Positions 20,356 to 29,262 of a stretch of 64,000 nucleotides of DNA are shown in pieces (position 1 is the stretch's first letter; every line of letters begins with the position of its first letter). This stretch comes from Allobacillus saliphilus (GTDB lineage: Bacteria > Bacillota > Bacilli > Bacillales > Alkalibacillaceae): assembly GCF_018138385.1 (NCBI RefSeq), contig NZ_JAGSIE010000010.1:1-64000 (forward strand). The letters are read 5' to 3'. A model generated the notes under the pieces. The model did no database searches, was not told where the DNA came from, and saw only the letters and a program-made list of their open reading frames with translations. The position numbers were made by a program, and so were the translations under genes.

Positions 20356-20622
20356 ATGGCGAACACTAAAAGCTCAACTAAAAGAATCCGAGTTAATAAT
20401 GAAAAACGTACAGGTAACCAGACAATCAAATCTGATATGCGTAGCTCTATGCGTGAGGTAGAAAATCATGTACGTAACAACAATGCTGATGAAGCAAAAG
20501 AATCTTTAGTAACAGCGGTAAAGAAAATCGACAAAGCGCAACAAAGAGGAATTATTCATAAAAACAACGCGAGCCGTAAAAAGCGTACACTTATGAAAAA
20601 AGTGAATGAAATAACTTCATAA
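20356..20622 (+). CDS. rpsT: Small ribosomal subunit protein bS20
   Basis: bS20 binds 16S rRNA early in 30S assembly. The 88-residue, lysine-rich helical protein has the family pattern (MANTKSSTKRIRVNNEKR, IHKNNASRKKRTLMKKVN). The ATG at 20356 is chosen over one at 20350 because AGGAGG (20341-20346) is nine bases from the former but only three from the latter. It is monocistronic, between its promoter and a strong terminator. Confidence 0.97.
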   Translation: MANTKSSTKRIRVNNEKRTGNQTIKSDMRSSMREVENHVRNNNADEAKESLVTAVKKIDKAQQRGIIHKNNASRKKRTLMKKVNEITS

Positions 20623-20670
20623 GTGAAAAAACGATGGTGAATTTCACGCTAAAGTGATTGCTTTTCCATC

Positions 20671-20725
20671 AAAAAAAGAGCTGGTCTTCAAGCATTACTC
20701 GAGTGCTTGGACATCAGCTCTTTTT
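20671..20725. terminator. Bidirectional terminator between rpsT and holA
   Basis: AAAAAAAGAGCTG (20671-20683) pairs with CAGCTCTTTTT (20715-20725), with an inner AGCA/TGCT stem. It serves converging rpsT and holA. Confidence 0.85.
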
Positions 20726-20762
20726 ATGTGCGATTTTTTATTTTTGTTCTATCGATTTCCCT

Positions 20763-21794
20763 CTAAGCTGGCTCACCAATCAGTCTTCCGGCTCTTTCTA
20801 TAAACATCTCTAATGCTAACCACTTATCCTTTTCGCCCGTTTTCATCTGTTCATCACACTTCGCCGCTTCAATGATCATTTGTTTCAATTGCTCTTCTGT
20901 AAATCTTCTTTCTCTTTTGAGTGCCATCTTGACAGCGTATGGATGGACTTTCAGCTGTTTTGCCATTTGTTGCTGTTGATAATTCGATTTTTTTAATAAT
21001 TTGCATTGTAAAATCAAACGAATTTGAGATGCGACGAGTGCCAACAATGCAATCGGCTCCTCATTTCGTTTACGAAATTCTTTTAATGCCGAGAGTGAAT
21101 GACCTAAGTTGTTATCTGTCAATGCATCAATTAACGTAAACGTACTTGTTTCGGCATGAGTGGAAACAAGCGACTTTGCTTGTTCATAACTAATGTCTCC
21201 ATTCGTCGCATATAAAGCGATTTTCTCTAACTCATGATCTAAAGCTTCGATATGCTCACCGACTCTTTCAATCAGTAAATCAATTACTTCGTTGGATAAC
21301 TGTAGACCACGGGAGGCTGCCATTGGTTGAATCGTACTTTTCATGTCATATAAATTCGGTGGTGTACAGTCAATGACCATACTATTTTCTTTAACGATTT
21401 TAGTGATTTTTTTTCGTTGATCCAGTTTAGGATAAGGTGCAATGATGATCACTGTCGTAAAATCGACGGGATGCTGGATAAACTCAGTCAGTACGTCAAT
21501 CTGGTGGTCAACATCCCCTCTATGTACTTGGCCAGTCAAAAAATGTGCTCGGTTAATGATGACGATTTTATGATCACTGAAAAAAGGAAATGTCTCTGCG
21601 TCATGAATAGCTTCTTGAATCGGAGTTGTTTCCATATCATAAAGCTGAAAATCAGCATTTTCATCAATATTATTCAGCGATTGAACAATCTTCTCCCGAA
21701 CCTTTTGAATATAAAAAGTTTCTTCTCCATATAATAAAAAAACATTATGTTTAAAATTATTCTCTTTTACGTTCAAAAATTCCTTTGCATGCAT
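20763..21794 (-). CDS. holA: DNA polymerase III subunit delta
   Basis: HolA is the delta subunit of the clamp loader and opens the sliding clamp. The 343-residue protein has the family layout: N-terminal AAA-like domain (FLLYGEETFYIQKVREKI; DAETFPFFSDHKIVIINRAHFLTG) and helical C-terminal collar (ALVASQIRLILQCKLLKK, HPYAVKMALKRERRFTEEQLKQ). It is monocistronic, from a SigA promoter at 21818-21846, next to rpsT and comE as in B. subtilis (yqeN). Confidence 0.95.
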   Translation of the reverse strand: MHAKEFLNVKENNFKHNVFLLYGEETFYIQKVREKIVQSLNNIDENADFQLYDMETTPIQEAIHDAETFPFFSDHKIVIINRAHFLTGQVHRGDVDHQIDVLTEFIQHPVDFTTVIIIAPYPKLDQRKKITKIVKENSMVIDCTPPNLYDMKSTIQPMAASRGLQLSNEVIDLLIERVGEHIEALDHELEKIALYATNGDISYEQAKSLVSTHAETSTFTLIDALTDNNLGHSLSALKEFRKRNEEPIALLALVASQIRLILQCKLLKKSNYQQQQMAKQLKVHPYAVKMALKRERRFTEEQLKQMIIEAAKCDEQMKTGEKDKWLALEMFIERAGRLIGEPA

Positions 21795-21817
21795 GTAATT
21801 TCATCTCCTCCTTTTTA

Positions 21818-21846
21818 ATCGTATAACGGATTGTCCTTATTGACAA
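21818..21846 (-). promoter_or_regulatory. SigA promoter of holA
   Basis: TTGTCA (21841-21846) and TACGAT (21818-21823) at 17-base spacing on the minus strand, just upstream of the GGAGGAG ribosome site. Confidence 0.7.
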
Positions 21847-21857
21847 TGCAAAAAATA

Positions 21858-21948
21858 TGGAGGGTGCCATATACAGACACCCTCGAATCTATATAAACGC
21901 CAAAAAGACAAAATCCCGGGCCGTTTTTGTCTTTGGCGGCGTTTGGTG
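21858..21948. repeat. Two hairpins between holA and yqzM
   Basis: First hairpin: GAGGGTG and CACCCTC around 21858-21884. Second, larger hairpin at about 21898-21948: AAACGCCAAAAAGACAAAA pairs with TTTTTGTCTTTGGCGGCGTT around a CCCGGGCC-containing loop, with small bulges. Neither is followed by a T run, so they are not typical terminators. The remaining 140 bases before yqzM show no further structure. Confidence 0.6.
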
Positions 21949-22092
21949 TTATACTTATTGTGTGTATTGTTGGCAGGAATATAGCTGACAACTCTTAGCA
22001 ATCATTTGTTAAAATTTTATGGATTTTATTAAAAGGACTAGACGATAACTTCAGTCTACCAGTATACTGTATATGAAACGGGAGGGATGAAC

Positions 22093-22227
22093 GTGAACGA
22101 ATTCGAACAAGAAGTACAATCAAAAAACAATGATGTCGTTGATTCAATTAAAGGCTTTGGTTTTTCTTTCTTATTCTTTTTCATTATTTTCTTCATTGGA
22201 ACAGTCTTTCAGGTGATTGGTTCGTAA
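22093..22227 (+). CDS. yqzM: YqzM-like small membrane protein
   Basis: This 44-residue gene (MNEFEQEVQSKNNDVVDSIK, then one Phe/Ile-rich membrane segment at 21-40) matches B. subtilis YqzM in length, N-terminal pattern and position between holA and comEC. Its function is unknown. The GTG at 22093 lies six bases after GGGAGGG; an ATG at 22087 abuts that site and is less likely. Confidence 0.85.
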   Translation: MNEFEQEVQSKNNDVVDSIKGFGFSFLFFFIIFFIGTVFQVIGS

Positions 22228-22243
22228 TTAAAATAATTGGTTC

Positions 22244-22276
22244 AAAGAGGCTGATTCATTCAGCCTCTTTTTTCTA
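22244..22276. terminator. Bidirectional terminator between yqzM and comEC
   Basis: AAAGAGGCTGA (22244-22254) pairs with TCAGCCTCTTT (22260-22270), then TTTCT. It serves both converging genes and overlaps the comEC stop region. Confidence 0.85.
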
Positions 22277-22278
22277 TT

Positions 22279-24519
22279 CTATGGAGTAAATAGGTAAAAT
22301 GTGCTTTGTCCATTTTTATAATTCATTTCAACAGCCCCATGGATATCTGTCCGCCAAATTCGGATATTCCGCTCCTCCAATCGTTGAATCACCTCCTCCG
22401 ATGGATGGTTAAAGGCATTTTCTTCTCCGACAGATATAAAAGCATCTTTCACCTCCCCCTCTACTTCTGTTATGAAAGCCTCACCCGTAGAAGTTTTACT
22501 TCCATGATGGGCAACCTTCAATAAATCAATTGGTGGTAAGTTTGCTTGAAGAATTTGTTTCTCCCCTGGTTTTTCTACATCACCGGTAAACAACGCCCGA
22601 TGCCCATCTACTTCTAAAATAAACACTAACGAATGATTATTTTCACTACCAGATAATTGGTCTGTTTCAGGCGCAATTACTTCAATGCTTCCGCCTCCGA
22701 ATTGTAGGTGATGACCTTTCCTTAAAAGAATGGGTTCATAACGATCGCCAAAATAGCGTTTAACTGGTTCGATATCCTTTCTTGCTGCAATATACAATCC
22801 TTTCGTTTTAAATGTGTCCATGATTTCTCTTCCGCCTGCAACGTGATCGTAGTCAAAATGGCTAATAAACAAAGCATCGAGCTCAGAAATTCCTTTTGAC
22901 CATAAAAAAGGTTGAATAACATTCTTCATATTTCTATTTGGCCGATCCAAATGAGAATAAGCTACCTCTTCTCCTGCATCCACCATTAAAACAGCTGACC
23001 TGTATGGCAATTCAATGACGAATGAATCACCTTGACCGACATCAAGCATAGTAATCCGATACGTACTATCCAAATATGGCAATGCTTGCTGCACCCACCA
23101 ACACGTAATTAACATAACCGAAAATGCTGCAGCTAACTTTTTATTACCATCATTCCATAAATTCATCACACTAAGAAATAGTACATAATAAATAAAAATT
23201 ATTACAATCGAGGGTTTGCCAACAATCCATTGAGCAAAAGAAAATTGTTCAAGTCCAACGAATGCGTCCATCATTGGCTGGTTGATCCATATGAAAACCT
23301 TTTCCATTAAAAGAGCAAGTGAAGGCGATAAATAGTGTAACAACAAAAGAGTAATCAATAGTGGTAGCATAAACAGCGTAAAATATGGGACAAACAATAA
23401 GTTGAGGAGAAAGGATAAAACATTTGTGTAGTAAAAGTGATAAAACTGAAGTGGCAATAGTGCGAGTTGGCTAATGAGACTAATTTTTATCGAAATCCAC
23501 AACCAACCGTCTGTTGTAATCAACCGCTTCGATAAAATTAAACTACTGGTCACGAGGAAGGAGAACTGAAAAGAGAGCTGATAAAACAGATAGGGGTCGA
23601 ATATCAACGAAGCAATATAAACAATCGATAAAACATCCAGTAATTTTAGAGCTAATTTCAACTTCGTAATCAAAATGACCAATACGGCCATCATGCCTGC
23701 ACGAATGACAGAAGGTTGAGCTCCAGCAAGTAAGATATAAACTGGGATTGTAACAAGCATTACATTCATAACGGATTCTTTCGAAATGCGGAATCCAAAA
23801 TACAACACAGCATACAACAAGCTCAATAGTAAACCAACATGTAATCCACTGATCGCAAGTAAATGTGACAGATTCCAAAATTGAAAGCTTTCGATGAGCT
23901 GATCATCTAAGCTAGATCGTTCGCCAAACAGTAGAGCTTTCATCCATGCGGCGGTATTCGATGAAAAAATGCCATCAATTCTGCCGAGCAGACGGTCTCG
24001 ATATTCATAAAGTGGTGAAACAAACGATGAACCGACACACTCATCAATTGTTGCATCATATACAGTCCCACTAATGCCTTGATTGCGTAAAAATAAAGCA
24101 TAATCAAACTGACCCGGGTTCGTTGCTTTTTTATCCTGTTCGATCGATAACTCTGCTTTGCACACAGCACCGAGTTTAATATCTGTTCGCTTATGTGTGG
24201 GTTGTCGAACAAGAACGTTATGTTGATCAGCTAACTCAACTTCAAACTCTGTATAGAATTCTTTCGTAACAGGATGACTTTTAATAATGATTGATCCTGT
24301 GTATTGATCTGGAATAATACTTTCAGACAATGGGGTTCCTGTAGGCGAGAGGTATAAAGAGAGGATAAAAAGAAGTAGGGATACTCCTAAAAACCATTTA
24401 TGGTTGAACCAAAAGCGTAGGAGTGACAATAGCAGTACTCCTACCAAACAAAGGCTCACTTCGATTGGCAAGTATCCCAAAGTAAAGATGATTGCGGTTA
24501 AATAGAAATTACCTTTCAC
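22279..24519 (-). CDS. comEC: DNA internalization channel/nuclease ComEC
   Basis: ComEC carries transforming single-stranded DNA across the membrane. The 746-residue protein has N-terminal membrane segments, a soluble OB-like region (about 75-160), the multi-membrane Competence domain starting near residue 190 (FGERSSLDDQLIESF, LLAISGLHVGLLLSL), and a C-terminal metallo-beta-lactamase domain (from about 490) with SHFDYDHVAG, AHHGSKTSTG and the GDVEK motif, consistent with the nuclease that degrades the second strand. It is the last gene of comEA-comEB-comEC and appears intact. Confidence 0.96.
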   Translation of the reverse strand: MKGNFYLTAIIFTLGYLPIEVSLCLVGVLLLSLLRFWFNHKWFLGVSLLLFILSLYLSPTGTPLSESIIPDQYTGSIIIKSHPVTKEFYTEFEVELADQHNVLVRQPTHKRTDIKLGAVCKAELSIEQDKKATNPGQFDYALFLRNQGISGTVYDATIDECVGSSFVSPLYEYRDRLLGRIDGIFSSNTAAWMKALLFGERSSLDDQLIESFQFWNLSHLLAISGLHVGLLLSLLYAVLYFGFRISKESVMNVMLVTIPVYILLAGAQPSVIRAGMMAVLVILITKLKLALKLLDVLSIVYIASLIFDPYLFYQLSFQFSFLVTSSLILSKRLITTDGWLWISIKISLISQLALLPLQFYHFYYTNVLSFLLNLLFVPYFTLFMLPLLITLLLLHYLSPSLALLMEKVFIWINQPMMDAFVGLEQFSFAQWIVGKPSIVIIFIYYVLFLSVMNLWNDGNKKLAAAFSVMLITCWWVQQALPYLDSTYRITMLDVGQGDSFVIELPYRSAVLMVDAGEEVAYSHLDRPNRNMKNVIQPFLWSKGISELDALFISHFDYDHVAGGREIMDTFKTKGLYIAARKDIEPVKRYFGDRYEPILLRKGHHLQFGGGSIEVIAPETDQLSGSENNHSLVFILEVDGHRALFTGDVEKPGEKQILQANLPPIDLLKVAHHGSKTSTGEAFITEVEGEVKDAFISVGEENAFNHPSEEVIQRLEERNIRIWRTDIHGAVEMNYKNGQSTFYLFTP

Positions 24520-24531
24520 TTCGACCTCAAT

Positions 24532-25101
24532 TTATTCGACGTGCATAAATAGGTCATTGATTTGTTCTCGGTAATGACGTAATTTTTCCTCTTCGACTCC
24601 CTGCGCTTCCAACTCTTGAATGAGCTTTGTCATTAAAGTAATTTTTTCTTTTGTACCAGTGTCAATATGTAAATAATCCAATTCGACCTTTTCATATTCA
24701 ACACCCGCAGCTTCTAGTAATTCAATCGCATATGGATGGTTCCGATAATCTTCTGCATAATAAATTTTACTAATTCCACTTTGAATGATTGTCTTGCAAC
24801 AATTTAAACATGGAAAGTGGGTGACGTATATTTCAGCTCCTTCTGTCGGCACACCGAATTTGGCACATTGTAAAATCGCATTGATTTCAGCATGAATTGT
24901 TCGCACACAATGCCCGTCAACAACCTTACATCCAACTTCAATACAGTGATCGCCACCAGATACGCTCCCATTGTATCCACCTGCGATGACTCGTTTTTCA
25001 CGCACGATAGTCGCACCAACCGATAATCGCTCACACGTACTTCGTAAAGCCAATAAATGACTTTGCGACATAAAATATTGATCCCAAGAAATTCGCTCCA
25101 T
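24532..25101 (-). CDS. comEB: ComEB, dCMP deaminase-like protein
   Basis: The 189-residue protein has the zinc deaminase motifs HAEINAI and PCLNC and the dCMP deaminase substrate region (GGYNGSVSGGDHC). dCMP deaminase makes dUMP for thymidylate synthesis. In B. subtilis comEB lies in the competence operon but is dispensable for transformation. It lies 12 bases before comEC. Confidence 0.95.
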   Translation of the reverse strand: MERISWDQYFMSQSHLLALRSTCERLSVGATIVREKRVIAGGYNGSVSGGDHCIEVGCKVVDGHCVRTIHAEINAILQCAKFGVPTEGAEIYVTHFPCLNCCKTIIQSGISKIYYAEDYRNHPYAIELLEAAGVEYEKVELDYLHIDTGTKEKITLMTKLIQELEAQGVEEEKLRHYREQINDLFMHVE

Positions 25102-25162
25102 TGGTTACGTTCCTCCTAAGCACTCCAAATAATTTATTTCTCTTTAGTATATCACGTCAACA

Positions 25163-25762
25163 CTATGGGACAATGACCATATCTCTAAATCGTTCGAGCG
25201 TTTTTTCTCCTATTCCTGATATTTGCAATAAATCTTCAACAGATTGAAATTTACCATTTGTTTCACGGTATTCAATAATACTCTTCGCTTTCTGTTCACC
25301 GATACCCGGTAATGTCATGATTTCATTTAATTCAGCAGTATTAATCCTTACTTTTCCTTCCTCAGCCATTACACGTTGAGAAGAATAAGTACCTTCACCT
25401 TCCTCTCCTTTCATAGGTACATAAATAACCATTTCATCGTGAACTAAGGCAGCCATATTGACCATCAGCTCATCGGCGTCCTCTACAAAACCACCTGCTA
25501 TTTGGATCGCATCCTTGACACGGTCGCCTTCTGTTAATTGGTACACACCTGGCTTTTGTACCATCCCTTTAATATCCACCCATAGTATTGCGGATTCGAT
25601 AGTTTTATCCATCGACTCTAAGTTCTCCTGGACTACCTCAACAGGTTCCTCAACGATCACTGAAGCCGTTTCTCGGTTTTGCTGGAAAAAGAGTAACGCA
25701 ATGAATAAAAGTAAAAAGATGAGTGCATAAATCAACCATTTTTTTTGAATAATCATGTTCAA
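25163..25762 (-). CDS. comEA: Competence DNA receptor ComEA
   Basis: ComEA binds incoming double-stranded DNA at the outer membrane face. The 199-residue protein has one N-terminal membrane anchor (about 8-26), an SLBB-like domain (about 58-110), a flexible linker, and a C-terminal tandem helix-hairpin-helix DNA-binding domain (about 135-199; INTAELNEIMTLPGIGEQKA, ISGIGEKTLERF). It is the first gene of the comE operon and divergent from comER. Confidence 0.96.
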   Translation of the reverse strand: MNMIIQKKWLIYALIFLLLFIALLFFQQNRETASVIVEEPVEVVQENLESMDKTIESAILWVDIKGMVQKPGVYQLTEGDRVKDAIQIAGGFVEDADELMVNMAALVHDEMVIYVPMKGEEGEGTYSSQRVMAEEGKVRINTAELNEIMTLPGIGEQKAKSIIEYRETNGKFQSVEDLLQISGIGEKTLERFRDMVIVP

Positions 25763-25811
25763 GACCTTCTTTCATATATTAATTTAGGGATACCTTTAAG
25801 GAGGTTATGAA

Positions 25812-26654
25812 ATGAATTGGGGAATTATCGGAACAGGCAATATGGGGAAAGTTCTCTTGCATTCATTTACTACTAGTCATGCTGTGGAGGAAGAGAACCT
25901 TTACCTTTATAATCGTACATTGATGAAGGCATATGAGTTGTTAAATCAATATCCAAATGTCCATGTCGAACGAAGCTTAACGAACATGGCCAATAAATGT
26001 GATGTGCTATTGCTATGTGCTAAACCGAAAGAAATCCTAGAGATTTCAAAAAAACTTCAGCCTCACATTAAAAAAGAACAGTTGGTTATATCAATTACGA
26101 GTTCAATCTCAACTGATCATCTAGATCAAATTCTTCCTTGTAAAACAGCACGAATGATTCCAAGTATTACAAACCAATCGTTAACTGGAGCTACATTACT
26201 TACATTTGGGAAACGAACGAATATGATGGATCAACAAATGATTAAGCAAACGTGTAAACTATTCTCAGAGCCTTTCGAAGTCAAAGATGACAACGTCCGT
26301 GCCGCTTCTGATATCGTCTCCTGTGGTCCGGCTTTTTTAAGTTATGTATTAGAAGATATGATTCAGTCCGTTGAACAAGAAACATCACTCAAAAGAGAAG
26401 AAGCAGTAAACTTTGTAGAAACAATGGTAATTGGATTTGGTCGTTTACTAGAGGAAAAACATTTTTCTCTTGAAACGTTACGTGAAAAAGTAATGGTGAA
26501 AGGTGGGATTACGGGAGTGGGCATGGAAGCGTTGGAAAAAGAGATACACAACAGTTTCAATCAAGTATTTAAAAATACACATCAAAAATTCTCTGCGGAA
26601 AAAGAAATGGTGGAGGCATTGATTCTCGAGGCGAAAATGAATTTTAGTGGATAA
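25812..26654 (+). CDS. comER: ComER, pyrroline-5-carboxylate reductase-like protein
   Basis: The 280-residue protein has an N-terminal Rossmann fold (WGIIGTGNMGKVLLHSF), CAKPKEI and a C-terminal dimerisation domain (GGITGVGMEALE) typical of the ProC family. In B. subtilis comER is divergent from the comE operon and dispensable for competence; a sporulation-signalling link has been reported in relatives. Whether it has P5C reductase activity is unclear. AAGGAGG precedes the ATG. Confidence 0.93.
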   Translation: MNWGIIGTGNMGKVLLHSFTTSHAVEEENLYLYNRTLMKAYELLNQYPNVHVERSLTNMANKCDVLLLCAKPKEILEISKKLQPHIKKEQLVISITSSISTDHLDQILPCKTARMIPSITNQSLTGATLLTFGKRTNMMDQQMIKQTCKLFSEPFEVKDDNVRAASDIVSCGPAFLSYVLEDMIQSVEQETSLKREEAVNFVETMVIGFGRLLEEKHFSLETLREKVMVKGGITGVGMEALEKEIHNSFNQVFKNTHQKFSAEKEMVEALILEAKMNFSG

Positions 26655-26676
26655 TTCTATTGTAGCCAAGACATAG

Positions 26677-26706
26677 AAAAAAGCAACAAATGAATGTTGC
26701 TTTTTT
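26677..26706. terminator. Bidirectional terminator between comER and yqeM
   Basis: AAAAAAGCAAC (26677-26687) pairs with GTTGCTTTTTT (26696-26706). It overlaps the yqeM stop codon. Confidence 0.85.
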
Positions 26707-27437
26707 CACTGAGCTTCACAAACAAAGAACAAGCGATCTCCTTCTTCACTTTCCTCGAAAAAGTTGAAGTCGGCATAGACGCGAACATTCGAAAAGCCTA
26801 CTTGCTCAAGCCATTGTTTATATTGATGAACTAAAAAAGTGCGTTGTGTGTGTTCTTCATCAAATCGTTTATACCGCCCGTCATTTTCTGCTACGAAAAA
26901 CGTGAGGTCGTAATGGACCTCCCCTTTTTCTTGACCTGGTAGGCAAAACCAAACATAACTCAGTTCATCAGTTATATACGAATAGATTTCATCTGCAATC
27001 AATTGGTTCATATGTTTAAGACTATGAACATCAAAAAGAAACGTCCCGCCTGGCTTCAAGTGATTTTTAATTCGTTGAAAGGATTCCTTCACTTGATTTT
27101 GATCAGTTATATAGTTTAAAACATCTAAAAAGCTAACAATGACATCAAATTGTTCATCGAGTGATAATTGAACTAAATTTGCTTGCTCAAACATAACGGA
27201 ACTCGTTTCTGGTTTTTTATTATTTGCTTGTTCAATCATTTCTTCAGATAAATCGATACCAACGACTTTTCCTGCGGTTGACTCCAAGCGAAATGACATC
27301 TCGCCAGTTCCACAACCGAGATCTAACACCGATGGATTAGAGTGATTTATCGTGAATGTTTCATAAAAATCAACCCATTGGTGATACGGTACCTCTGCCA
27401 TGAAGTAATCATAAATTTTTGCCATTTGATTGTACAT
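26706..27437 (-). CDS. yqeM: Class I SAM-dependent methyltransferase YqeM
   Basis: The 243-residue protein has SAM-binding motifs (LDLGCGTGEMSFRLE near residue 40, VVGIDLSEEMIEQA, VSFLDVLNYI, KPGGTFLFDVHS). The substrate is not known. It closes the conserved rsfS-yqeK-nadD operon, 17 bases after rsfS, as in B. subtilis. Confidence 0.92.
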   Translation of the reverse strand: MYNQMAKIYDYFMAEVPYHQWVDFYETFTINHSNPSVLDLGCGTGEMSFRLESTAGKVVGIDLSEEMIEQANNKKPETSSVMFEQANLVQLSLDEQFDVIVSFLDVLNYITDQNQVKESFQRIKNHLKPGGTFLFDVHSLKHMNQLIADEIYSYITDELSYVWFCLPGQEKGEVHYDLTFFVAENDGRYKRFDEEHTQRTFLVHQYKQWLEQVGFSNVRVYADFNFFEESEEGDRLFFVCEAQ

Positions 27438-27454
27438 GAAGATTGCGCCCTTTC

Positions 27455-27799
27455 TTAAATAGGCAAGTCAACTTTTGATGCATCGCCCCACAATTTTTCC
27501 AAGTTATAATAGGCTCTTTCTTCTTTATGGAAAATATGGACAACGACATCTTCTAGATCAACAAGCACCCACCTTGCTTGGTCTTTACCTTCTATTCTTT
27601 TCACTTCTTTACCTTGTTCTTCTACTGCATCTTTAATGGACTTGCTAATTGCATCCACTTGACGTTCAGTGTTTCCAGAACAAATTAAAAAGTAATCAGC
27701 AATTAAAGATACTTCCTTCATATCGAGTGCGACAATCTCTTGACCGCTTTTATCGTCACATGCCTTTGCCGCGATTTCAAGTAGTTGTTTACTGTCCAA
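27455..27799 (-). CDS. rsfS: Ribosomal silencing factor RsfS
   Basis: RsfS binds uL14 on the 50S subunit and blocks subunit joining in starved cells. The 114-residue protein has the family motifs (ALDMKEVSLIADYFLICSGN, GKDQARWVLVDLEDVVVHIF). It lies 11 bases after yqeK in the ribosome/NAD operon. Confidence 0.97.
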   Translation of the reverse strand: MDSKQLLEIAAKACDDKSGQEIVALDMKEVSLIADYFLICSGNTERQVDAISKSIKDAVEEQGKEVKRIEGKDQARWVLVDLEDVVVHIFHKEERAYYNLEKLWGDASKVDLPI

Positions 27800-27810
27800 A
27801 TAAAACCCTC

Positions 27811-28371
27811 CTAATTTTTAGTTAATTCATTATATGCATGAAATGTATCGGGGTAAATCAATTGTTGTTTACTCATTAGAAAACGAATCGTTTCCTGAAG
27901 AGTATACCGACAAGCCTCATTCAAGTCTTGAGTAGCTAATTCTCTTGCTTTGTAGACGGCTGGAAAGTCTCTTCCTGGTTCAATATAGTCTGCTAAGAAA
28001 ACAATTTTCTCTTCAAGTGACATTCCAGCACGCCCTGTTGTATGATAACAAATTGCATGAAGGATATTTTTTTCTGTTATATTAAATTGACGTCGGATGA
28101 GTTCAGCGCCGGCTGGACCATGTAACAGTTCTTCATTAAACATCAATAAATCTTTAGGTAGATGGTCAGATGACTCAATAATTTCACTGAGATGTGTTTG
28201 ATCAAATTCTTTCGCGTAATCATGCAGTGCAGCAGCAATGCCGACATGTTCTTCATTAGCATTATATAGCTTCGCTAAGCGCAGTGCTTCTTCAGTTACT
28301 CGCTCTACGTGTGCTTGACGTTTGTTGCTTAATACTTTTTTTGATTCCGCTAACGCCGATTCAACGTTCAT
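27811..28371 (-). CDS. yqeK: HD-domain diadenosine tetraphosphatase YqeK
   Basis: YqeK proteins hydrolyse Ap4A symmetrically. The 186-residue HD protein has metal ligands in HVERVTEEA, ALHDYAKEF, the HGPAGAEL region, CYHTTGRAGM and FLADYIEPGR. It overlaps nadD by 11 bases, giving translational coupling. Confidence 0.95.
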   Translation of the reverse strand: MNVESALAESKKVLSNKRQAHVERVTEEALRLAKLYNANEEHVGIAAALHDYAKEFDQTHLSEIIESSDHLPKDLLMFNEELLHGPAGAELIRRQFNITEKNILHAICYHTTGRAGMSLEEKIVFLADYIEPGRDFPAVYKARELATQDLNEACRYTLQETIRFLMSKQQLIYPDTFHAYNELTKN

Positions 28372-28921
28372 AAAGATGATTCTCCCTTATATACCGTTCT
28401 ACTTTTTCGTCCAAGCCTTCAATTGGTTCATTATTTTTCAATCCTTCTCGGATACTCGTCGATGAGTAAGGTAAATCAGGAATTTCAACCATTTGAATTT
28501 GCTCTGGTATGTCATATGAATAACCTTTTCTCCTTACTCCAACGAATTGAACTAAACGTTTCAATTCTTCGATTTTATACCAATTAGGTAAATATGCAAT
28601 TTGATCGCCGCCGATAATAAAATAAAACTGTACTTCTGGGTGACGTTTTTGTAGTGCTTTCACCGTATCAATCGTGTAAGAACGGCCTTCTCGATTAAAC
28701 TCAATCGTCGAAATATAAAGACCTTCCTCACCAGCAATCAATCGTTCTAGCATACGTAATCGGTCATTCGGTGATGCTGTTGCATTGTCTTTATGAGGCG
28801 GTTCGTACGTCGGAATAAACCAAACTTCATCCAATTCCAGTTTTTCTCTTACTGCTTTTCCGATCTCATAATGTCCCAAATGTGGCGGATCAAATGTGCC
28901 ACCAAACAATCCTACTTTCAT
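28361..28921 (-). CDS. nadD: Nicotinate-nucleotide adenylyltransferase
   Basis: NadD converts nicotinate mononucleotide to deamido-NAD. The 186-residue protein starts MKVGLFGGTFDPPHLGH with the HxGH nucleotidyltransferase motif and has the C-terminal SSTSIREG motif. The ATG at 28919-28921 has AAAGGTG upstream and matches family length; the longer upstream frame overlaps yhbY and is rejected. Confidence 0.97.
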   Translation of the reverse strand: MKVGLFGGTFDPPHLGHYEIGKAVREKLELDEVWFIPTYEPPHKDNATASPNDRLRMLERLIAGEEGLYISTIEFNREGRSYTIDTVKALQKRHPEVQFYFIIGGDQIAYLPNWYKIEELKRLVQFVGVRRKGYSYDIPEQIQMVEIPDLPYSSTSIREGLKNNEPIEGLDEKVERYIRENHLYER

Positions 28922-28967
28922 AAAATCACCTTTTACACCGACATAAAATATTAGTTGAGCCTTCACA

Positions 28968-29258
28968 TTATGGTAATTGAATCTGTTTATTTTCTTCAGA
29001 AGGCTTGTATAAAACGATGATATTTCCAATCAGTTGTACTAATTCAGCACCCGTTCCTTGGACGATTTGTTGGGCAATCTCTTCTTTGTCCTCCAAAACG
29101 TTTTGCAAAATATTAACCTTAATCAATTCTCTTTTTTCAAGTACATCATTTAATTGTGCAATCATATTTTCATTGACACCTTGCTTGCCGACTTGGAAAA
29201 TTGGCGATAAATGATGTGCTTCTTTACGTAAAAAACGTTTTTGTTTTCCTGTTAACAT
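28968..29258 (-). CDS. yhbY: Ribosome assembly RNA-binding protein YhbY
   Basis: The 96-residue CRM-domain protein (LTGKQKRFLRKEAHHLSPIF, QVGKQGVNENM with the GxxG-like loop, GNIIVLYKPS) binds pre-50S particles. It is called yqeI in B. subtilis and lies four bases after aroE. Confidence 0.96.
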   Translation of the reverse strand: MLTGKQKRFLRKEAHHLSPIFQVGKQGVNENMIAQLNDVLEKRELIKVNILQNVLEDKEEIAQQIVQGTGAELVQLIGNIIVLYKPSEENKQIQLP

Positions 29259-29262
29259 TCAA

